Source: Actinoplanes sp. NBRC 103695 (GTDB lineage: Bacteria; Actinomycetota; Actinomycetes; Mycobacteriales; Micromonosporaceae). Taken from it: a stretch of 64,000 nucleotides of DNA. A program made the position numbers and the translations under genes. Of the stretch, positions 59,418 to 64,000 are shown piece by piece; the stretch's first letter is position 1; each line of letters begins with the position of its first letter. The DNA lies in assembly GCF_030269485.1 (NCBI RefSeq), contig NZ_BSTL01000018.1, positions 62,001 through 126,000 of the forward strand, given 5' to 3'. The notes beneath the pieces are model-generated. The model saw only the letters and a program-made list of their open reading frames with translations. It was not told the origin of the DNA and did no database searches.

Positions 59418-59444
59418 ATTCGGGGCGGCGGGCGTAGCGGATGG
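59418..59444 (-). promoter_or_regulatory. SigK-like promoter of the sigma gene
   Basis: Minus strand CCATCC (59444-59439), 15-nt spacer, CCGAAT (59423-59418), the same as before the fasciclin gene. Lies about 40 nt from ATG 59377 and fixes that start. Indicates autoregulation. Confidence 0.7.
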
Positions 59445-59445
59445 G

Positions 59446-60333
59446 TCACCGAACAGCGACCGTGACAACACGTCCGCCGGAAGCCGACTCCGCGGCCGCC
59501 TCCAGCACGGCCGTGACCGAGGTGCCGAACGCCGCGTCCATGGTCGTGTCCCCGGCCAGGAGCGCGTCCAGCGCGGTGCCGTAGGCGAGGATCGGATCCC
59601 AGTCCGGGTTCGGGATCGAGCGGATGCCGGCCTCCCCGAAGAGCACGGCGTCCTCACGCGCCGCGGCGGGCGGAACGTCCACGGACAGCGTGATCTTGCT
59701 GACCGCCCCGGTCGTGTGCCGGAGCATCAGGTGGGTCATGTCGTGCGGCGCGACCATCGCGGACACCTCGGCGACTGGACCGAGGACCGGAACGACCAGG
59801 GCGACCGCGTGCGGCCCGACATCCCAGAGGCCGCCCATCTCGCGCCGCCAAGGCGACTCGCCGAACGGGTTGCCCTCGTCGTAGATGGTGCCGGCGTGGT
59901 CGACCCGGGCCTCGACCCAGCCGCCCTCGGCCGCCGCCTCGGTGAGGAAGCCGGCCAGGCTGGGCAGGAAGCGGCGGGTGAAATAGACCACCGAGTGCAG
60001 TCCCGCCGAGCTCAGGGTCCGGGCGATCTCGCCGGACTCCGCCGCGGTCAGGGCGACCGGCTTGTCCAGGAACAGATGCTTTCCGGCCTGGGCGGCACGC
60101 AGCGCCAGCGGACCCTGCACGGCCGGCGGCAGCGCGATGGCCACCGCCTCGACGTCGGCGAACAGGTCGTCCACGTCGTCGTAGGTCGCCACGCCGTACT
60201 CGGACGCGAGCTCGGCGGCCTTCGCCGGGTTCCGCCCCCAGACACCCGCGAAGTCCACCCGCTGGTGGGCGGCCAGGCCGGGAGCGTGGGCGAGCCGGGC
60301 CCACGGGCCGGTGCCGAGAAGACCGATGCGCAT
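59446..60333 (-). CDS. Gfo/Idh/MocA-family oxidoreductase
   Basis: 295 residues, ATG 60333. NAD-binding N-terminus MRIGLLGTGPWARLAHAPGL, VWGRNPAKAAELASEYGVAT, and the conserved HLFLDKPVALTAAESGEIAR (EKP-equivalent). C-terminal beta-sheet domain (MGGLWDVGPHAVALVVPVLG, then LRHTTGAVSKITLSVDVPPA). Substrates in the family are sugars or cyclitols and cannot be inferred here. Its stop lies just before the sigma promoter. Confidence 0.88.
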   Translation of the reverse strand: MRIGLLGTGPWARLAHAPGLAAHQRVDFAGVWGRNPAKAAELASEYGVATYDDVDDLFADVEAVAIALPPAVQGPLALRAAQAGKHLFLDKPVALTAAESGEIARTLSSAGLHSVVYFTRRFLPSLAGFLTEAAAEGGWVEARVDHAGTIYDEGNPFGESPWRREMGGLWDVGPHAVALVVPVLGPVAEVSAMVAPHDMTHLMLRHTTGAVSKITLSVDVPPAAAREDAVLFGEAGIRSIPNPDWDPILAYGTALDALLAGDTTMDAAFGTSVTAVLEAAAESASGGRVVTVAVR

Positions 60334-60347
60334 GGCCGCAAGCTAAC

Positions 60348-60722
60348 ATGCGCGACGTGAACGGTCCTCTGTCCGCGGCGACCATCGTGGTGGCGCTGGT
60401 GTTCGCGGTGTGGTTCCTGCTCCGCTGCGCGCTGAACCGCCCGCCGAGCCGGTTCGACCTGCTCGCCGGGCTGGCGCTCGGCGCCCTGGTGGCGGTCCTC
60501 TGCCTGGTGGCCGTGGTCGGCCTGTTCGGCGACGACCGCCCCAGCGAGGTCGGCACCTTCGTCGGCTACCTCTTCACCGCGGTGGCGTTCATGCCGACGG
60601 CGGTCGTGCTGGCCCGGATGGAGCCGACCCGCTGGGGCACCCTGATCCTCGGCGTGGCAGCGCTGGTCATGCCCGTCCTGGTGCTGCGCCTGCAGCAGAT
60701 CGCGTCGGTGACCGGTGGCTGA
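60348..60722 (+). CDS. Small membrane protein
   Basis: 124 residues, ATG 60348 (GTG 60357 possible). Four membrane helices: SAATIVVALVFAVWFLLRCA, LAGLALGALVAVLCLVAVVG, TFVGYLFTAVAFMPTAVVLA, LILGVAALVMPVLVLRL. Overlaps the next gene by 8 nt. Function unknown; the pair is conserved-looking and probably forms a complex. Confidence 0.75.
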   Translation: MRDVNGPLSAATIVVALVFAVWFLLRCALNRPPSRFDLLAGLALGALVAVLCLVAVVGLFGDDRPSEVGTFVGYLFTAVAFMPTAVVLARMEPTRWGTLILGVAALVMPVLVLRLQQIASVTGG

Positions 60723-61137
60723 GCAGAGAACCCGCCCGCGCGACGCGGCGCTCGGAACCGGCCTGGGCCGGGTGCTGCTGCTCGTCTACGGCATCTTCGC
60801 GCTGTCCGCCAGCGCCCGCGCCCTCGTGCAGATCACCACGCACTTCACCGAGGCGCCCTTGGCCTACCTGCTGTCCGCCCTGGCCGGCCTGGTCTACATC
60901 GCGGCCACCGTCGGCCTGGCGATCGGCGGCCCCCGCGGCCGGGCGATCGCCCTGACCTCCTGCTCGATCGAACTGCTCGGCGTCCTCGTGGTCGGCACCC
61001 TGACCATCGTCGACGCGGTCGCCTTCCCGGACGCGACGGTCTGGTCGGAGTTCGGCCAGGGCTACGGCTACGTCCCGCTGGTGCTGCCGTTCATCGGCCT
61101 CTGGTGGGTCTGGCGCCACCGCCCCACCGCACCCTGA
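60715..61137 (+). CDS. Small membrane protein
   Basis: 140 residues, GTG 60715. Four membrane helices: LGRVLLLVYGIFALSASARA, AYLLSALAGLVYIAATVGLA, AIALTSCSIELLGVLVVGTL, GYVPLVLPFIGLWWVW. Resembles integral membrane proteins of unknown function that follow DUF-type partners in actinomycetes. Translationally coupled to the preceding gene. Confidence 0.75.
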   Translation: MAEQRTRPRDAALGTGLGRVLLLVYGIFALSASARALVQITTHFTEAPLAYLLSALAGLVYIAATVGLAIGGPRGRAIALTSCSIELLGVLVVGTLTIVDAVAFPDATVWSEFGQGYGYVPLVLPFIGLWWVWRHRPTAP

Positions 61138-61185
61138 TCCCCAGCGCGACGCTCTGACACATAGAGAACGAACGGGTCGGGTCGT

Positions 61186-61233
61186 AGGTCGTGTTTCAAA
61201 ACCCGGCCAGGCCCGGGTTTTGAAGCACGACCT
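61186..61233. terminator. Bidirectional terminator hairpin
   Basis: Arms 61186-61206 and 61213-61233 (21 bp; one C-T difference forms a G-U pair in one RNA strand) around a 6-nt loop, between convergent genes. The TAG of the minus-strand gene at 61232 falls in the arm. Confidence 0.7.
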
Positions 61234-61705
61234 AGACGATGACCTCGCGGCGGGTGTCGATGCCGGTGCCGTAGGTCGGGTCGGCGCCGCGGATGTGGAC
61301 CTCGTGCTTGGTCGCGCGGGCCACGTAGAGGCGCAGGTCGGCCTCGCCGCGCAGTTCCTCGGGGGCGAACGCCCGCGCGCCGCCCTCGGGGATGTTCGCC
61401 CAGGCCGCCGTGGCTCGCGCCGCCAACTCCTCCTCGGGGACCTCGTGCGCGCGGGCGGTCAGGTAGACCGCGCGGCCCTGGCCGACGGCCGCCGTCGAGT
61501 CGAAGATGACGATCGCGACGTCGGACCGGGCGCGGACGTTCGCCGAGTGGTGCGCGCCGGGGCCGGACACCCAGTAGAAGTCGCGGTAGCCGTTGTGGGT
61601 GAAGTAGACCGGCGAGACGCGCGGCCGCCCGTCCGGCTCGGTCGTGCCCAGCGTCATGTACCGGTTGGTGTCGATGACGTCTCGCGCCATCCCGGCGAGG
61701 TCCAC
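61232..61705 (-). CDS. Pyridoxamine-5'-phosphate-oxidase-like/flavin-binding protein
   Basis: 157 residues from GTG 61705 (AGGAG upstream). Split-barrel flavin fold: NRYMTLGTTEPDGRPRVSPV, YFTHNGYRDFYWVSGPGAHH, VRARSDVAIVIFDSTAAVGQ, GRAVYLTARAHEVPEEELAA. General pyridoxamine-oxidase-like family; likely binds FMN or F420 rather than being a true PdxH. Downstream of and probably cotranscribed with the YgiC-like gene. Confidence 0.8.
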   Translation of the reverse strand: MDLAGMARDVIDTNRYMTLGTTEPDGRPRVSPVYFTHNGYRDFYWVSGPGAHHSANVRARSDVAIVIFDSTAAVGQGRAVYLTARAHEVPEEELAARATAAWANIPEGGARAFAPEELRGEADLRLYVARATKHEVHIRGADPTYGTGIDTRREVIV

Positions 61706-61716
61706 GATGGCGTCTC

Positions 61717-63171
61717 CTAGCTGATGATGTGCGGTACGAAGTTGCACTGGTCCTTGGTGATCAGGCCCTCCTCGCCGACGCCCTCGCGGATGCCCATGCC
61801 GGCCGGCTCGCCGTCGATCAGCCACGAGCCGATGACCGGGTGCACGGTGCCCTCCAGCCCCTCGAAGGGCGGCAGCTCGCACAGCTCCTGGACCACGAAA
61901 CGGCCGTCCGCCCCGTACTCGCTGGGGTTGGTCGTGGTGGGCCCGCCCTCCCTGACGAGCGTGACCGAACCGCCCTCCCGGCCCCAGATGGGCTTCTTGG
62001 CGTAGCTCTTCAGCTTGGCCGCGGAGGAGGACTCGGCGAAGTACGACGGGAGCAGGTACTTGCCGCGTTCCGGGTCGTCGCCGAACAGCTTCCACAGCAC
62101 CGGCAGCAGCGCCTTGTTGCCGAGCAGCGCCGCCTTGTACGGCGGCTCGATCCACACCGTGCCCCGTTTCGAGGGGTCGGCCATGTTCCGGAAGAAGGCC
62201 TTGCCGCCCTCCTCGTTCCAGAACCACTCCCACGGATAGAGCATGAAGATGATGTGGATCGGCTCGGCCTTGCTCTCCTGGCCGGGCGCGGGCACGAAGA
62301 GCACCCGGTCGCCGGCCACGTCCCAGCCGATCTGGCTCATCGCGATCAGCTCGACCGGGTAGCCCGCTTCCTCGGCCGTGGCCATCAGGTAGGCCACGTT
62401 CATCCGGTCCTCGCCGGTCGTCTCCGACGTCTCGTACGCGAAGAAGATCTTGGGTTTCTCGGGGAGCCAGGTGCGCGCCTCACGCAGCTTGTTGATGTTG
62501 CGACGCCACGCGCCCGGGTCGGCGGGCTCGCCGTCGGCCGCCTCCCAGCCGACCAGGCGGTCATGGATGGAGTTCCACTGCCGCCACGGGTGCTGGGTCA
62601 GGTTGGTCTGGTCGGCCCAGTGCCACTGGATGACCGCCGCCTCGACCAGCGAGGTGGGCGTCTGCGCGTTGAACTCGAGCAGCCTCGGGACGCTGCCGGC
62701 GCCGTTGTACCAGAGGTCGAACCGGCCGTACACGCTCGGCGAGAAGTCCGGCGTCTCCATCGGGAAACGCATGTCCGGGTCCTTGTCGTAGTGCGTCCAC
62801 GTCTCCGCGTCGCCGTCGAACCAGGTCCGGATGATCTGCTCGTGCGCGAACTCGGGGATGCCGATCCGGGCCAGGAAACAGGTCTCGGGGGTGCACACCG
62901 ACTCGAAGAAGCCGCGCTTGCGGCCGTCGACCGTGCGGCGCGGGCACTGCTGCACCATCCAGTCGCCGGCTTCCAGGCACATCGCGTACAGCGTGGTGGT
63001 GGCCGACTCCAGTTCCTCGATCTCGGCCTGGGTGAAGTCGTAGTACGGACCCTCCTGCCAGTACGACATCATCGTGCCGTCGGGCAGCTCGGTGTCGTTG
63101 TATGTCAGACCCAGGCTGTAGTTGGTCAGCCGCCACCCGTCGCGGACCGGACCGTAGGGAACCCGTTTCAC
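61717..63171 (-). CDS. Glutathionylspermidine synthase-like (YgiC-type) protein
   Basis: 484 residues, ATG 63171. ATP-grasp of the GSP_synth family: DFSPSVYGRFDLWYNGAGSV, LLEFNAQTPTSLVEAAVIQW, MNVAYLMATAEEAGYPVELI, KLKSYAKKPIWGREGGSVTL, NPSEYGADGRFVVQELCELP. The amidase half of E. coli Gsp is absent, as in YgiC. The product of the reaction is unknown; actinomycetes do not make glutathione, so the substrate is probably different. Next to the YgiB-like gene, as in E. coli. Confidence 0.9.
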   Translation of the reverse strand: MKRVPYGPVRDGWRLTNYSLGLTYNDTELPDGTMMSYWQEGPYYDFTQAEIEELESATTTLYAMCLEAGDWMVQQCPRRTVDGRKRGFFESVCTPETCFLARIGIPEFAHEQIIRTWFDGDAETWTHYDKDPDMRFPMETPDFSPSVYGRFDLWYNGAGSVPRLLEFNAQTPTSLVEAAVIQWHWADQTNLTQHPWRQWNSIHDRLVGWEAADGEPADPGAWRRNINKLREARTWLPEKPKIFFAYETSETTGEDRMNVAYLMATAEEAGYPVELIAMSQIGWDVAGDRVLFVPAPGQESKAEPIHIIFMLYPWEWFWNEEGGKAFFRNMADPSKRGTVWIEPPYKAALLGNKALLPVLWKLFGDDPERGKYLLPSYFAESSSAAKLKSYAKKPIWGREGGSVTLVREGGPTTTNPSEYGADGRFVVQELCELPPFEGLEGTVHPVIGSWLIDGEPAGMGIREGVGEEGLITKDQCNFVPHIIS

Positions 63172-63172
63172 C

Positions 63173-63586
63173 TCAGCTGCCGGACTTGGAGCCGGAGCGG
63201 CTGGACGAGCCGGAGCCGCCCTTGCCCACCGAGCCGGTCTTCACCGTGCCGTTGCTGATCCGCCCGCTCGACGGAAGACCGAACGAGGAACGCGCCGCCC
63301 GGTCGTTGTAGGCGAACTTGCTGCCGCCGGAGGGCAGTCGCGAGCCCACCGGGTAACCGGAGCGGTAGCCCGACGAGTGCCAGATGAAGAATCCGCCACC
63401 ACCGCCGCCGTTGTTGTCGTCATCGTCGCAGTTGTCCTCGTCGACGACGACGCCGTTCGCGTCAGCGCAGTAGAAGCCCTCGTCCTGGCTGTCGTTCCCG
63501 TTGTCGCACGCGGCCGTGCCGCCTGCCGCGAGCAGGAGGAAGGTGCTGGTCAGCGACACGCTGCGGGAGGTCATCCGTCGTTTCAC
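63173..63586 (-). CDS. YgiB-like small lipoprotein/secreted protein
   Basis: 137 residues from GTG 63586 (GGAG upstream). Signal-like N-terminus SVSLTSTFLLLAAGGTAACD with Cys at a lipobox-like site, then acidic Cys-containing GFYCADANGVVVDEDNCDDD and a poly-Gly/aromatic stretch, ending in Ser/Gly repeats (SSSRSGSKSGS). The start is uncertain (GTG 63601 and ATG 63574 possible). The neighbour and the Cys motif recall DUF1190/YgiB. Located 1 nt before the YgiC-like start. Confidence 0.65.
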   Translation of the reverse strand: MKRRMTSRSVSLTSTFLLLAAGGTAACDNGNDSQDEGFYCADANGVVVDEDNCDDDDNNGGGGGGFFIWHSSGYRSGYPVGSRLPSGGSKFAYNDRAARSSFGLPSSGRISNGTVKTGSVGKGGSGSSSRSGSKSGS

Positions 63587-63635
63587 AGTCCGCTTCTCCA
63601 CAGGTCATTTATAACGCCCGGGAGCAACCGGACGA

Positions 63636-64000
63636 TTACGCGCGGGGACCGCCGGCGACGTAGATCACCTGACCGGACACGAAACCGGCGCCCTCGCTGA
63701 CCAGGAAGGATACGGTGTTCGCGACGTCTTCGGGGCGCCCAGCGCGGCCGACCGGGATCTGACTCACGGCGTTCTTCACGAAATCGTCCCAATCGACGCC
63801 CACGCGCGCGGCGGTCGCCTGCGTCATATCGGTCGCGATGAAACCGGGGGCCACCGCGTTGGCGGTGACCCCGTACCGGCCCAGCTCGATCGCCAGGGTC
63901 TTGGTGAAGCCCTGCAGGCCGGCCTTCGCGGTCGCGTAGTTGGCCTGGCCCCGGTTGCCGAGCGCGGAGGTGCTGGAGAGGCTGACGATGCGGCCCCAGC
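63636..64000 (-). CDS. FabG-type SDR, partial (runs off the window)
   Basis: The last 120 or so residues of a short-chain dehydrogenase are visible: RIVSLSSTSALGNRGQANYA, TAKAGLQGFTKTLAIELGRY (Ser, Tyr, Lys), GVTANAVAPGFIATDMTQAT and FLVSEGAGFVSGQVIYVAGG. Best fit is 3-oxoacyl-ACP reductase (FabG-like). N-terminus and true start lie beyond 64000. Confidence 0.85.
   Translation of the reverse strand, partial: WGRIVSLSSTSALGNRGQANYATAKAGLQGFTKTLAIELGRYGVTANAVAPGFIATDMTQATAARVGVDWDDFVKNAVSQIPVGRAGRPEDVANTVSFLVSEGAGFVSGQVIYVAGGPRA

Noticed and set aside
59378..59449. Upstream GTG start of the sigma factor
   Set aside because: The extension contains the CCATCC-N15-CCGAAT promoter, so the transcript starts downstream of it.

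Overview
The window is very GC-rich, with short 4-bp start/stop overlaps between genes, many GTG/TTG starts, ECF sigma/anti-sigma pairs, a PknB-type kinase, Tat lipoproteins and GH27/36/42 glycosidases. This points to a filamentous actinomycete; Micromonosporaceae (Actinoplanes-like) is my inference from gene style, not from a database match.

Bases 1 to about 27,600 are the right-hand part of an integrative conjugative element (ICE); its left end lies outside the window. On the minus strand a transfer operon runs from a VirB2-like pilin (starts 20380) through VirB6/TrbL, PrgI, a VirB4 ATPase, a membrane partner, a VirD4/TraG ATPase, a replication-relaxation protein and an M23/transglycosylase wall hydrolase (ends 10141), followed by a terminator-like hairpin. 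A second minus-strand block (9704 to 437) holds a DUF932 protein, a DUF3560-like protein and small unknown or HTH proteins. Between 20.6 and 22.2 kb is a control region: a DNA-binding-like gene, seven exact copies of a 12-bp iteron, and two facing-away promoters with the same -35/-10 boxes and a spacer palindrome whose two arms covary. The right promoter drives a plus-strand operon: a degenerate methyltransferase-like protein, a DNA methyltransferase, small proteins, a degenerate resolvase-domain protein and the large serine integrase. No classical MOB relaxase is visible.

From 27.6 kb the sequence looks chromosomal. It starts with a TPR-GGDEF diguanylate cyclase, then a galactoside/galactonate locus: secreted GH27 alpha-galactosidase, KDPGal aldolase, galactonate dehydratase, FadR-type regulator and an SDR on the minus strand, divergent from a sugar ABC transporter (binding protein and two permeases), a shortened cellulase-like protein and a GH36 alpha-galactosidase. 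A GH42 beta-galactosidase follows further on. Several genes here are damaged (mutarotase remnant, probable internal deletion in the cellulase-like gene, GH36 C-terminal frameshift). An ECF sigma/membrane anti-sigma/ABC exporter operon lies between the two glycosidase groups.

From 46 to 64 kb: a PknB-like kinase, a SnoaL protein, a class C beta-lactamase-fold hydrolase, VanZ, two gene remnants, YnfA, a STAS antagonist, an AraC regulator, a DUF4180/HTH pair, and a divergent GNAT/TetR pair with a perfect operator. Next comes a SigK/RskA-like module: a sigma factor, two tandem 62-bp repeats each encoding the same 21-residue coupled mini-ORF, the anti-sigma factor, a fasciclin lipoprotein and a molybdopterin oxidoreductase. 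The sigma and fasciclin genes share the promoter CCATCC-N15-CCGAAT. The window ends with a Gfo/Idh/MocA oxidoreductase, two small membrane proteins, a flavin/PNPOx-type protein, a YgiC/YgiB-like pair and a partial FabG-type SDR.
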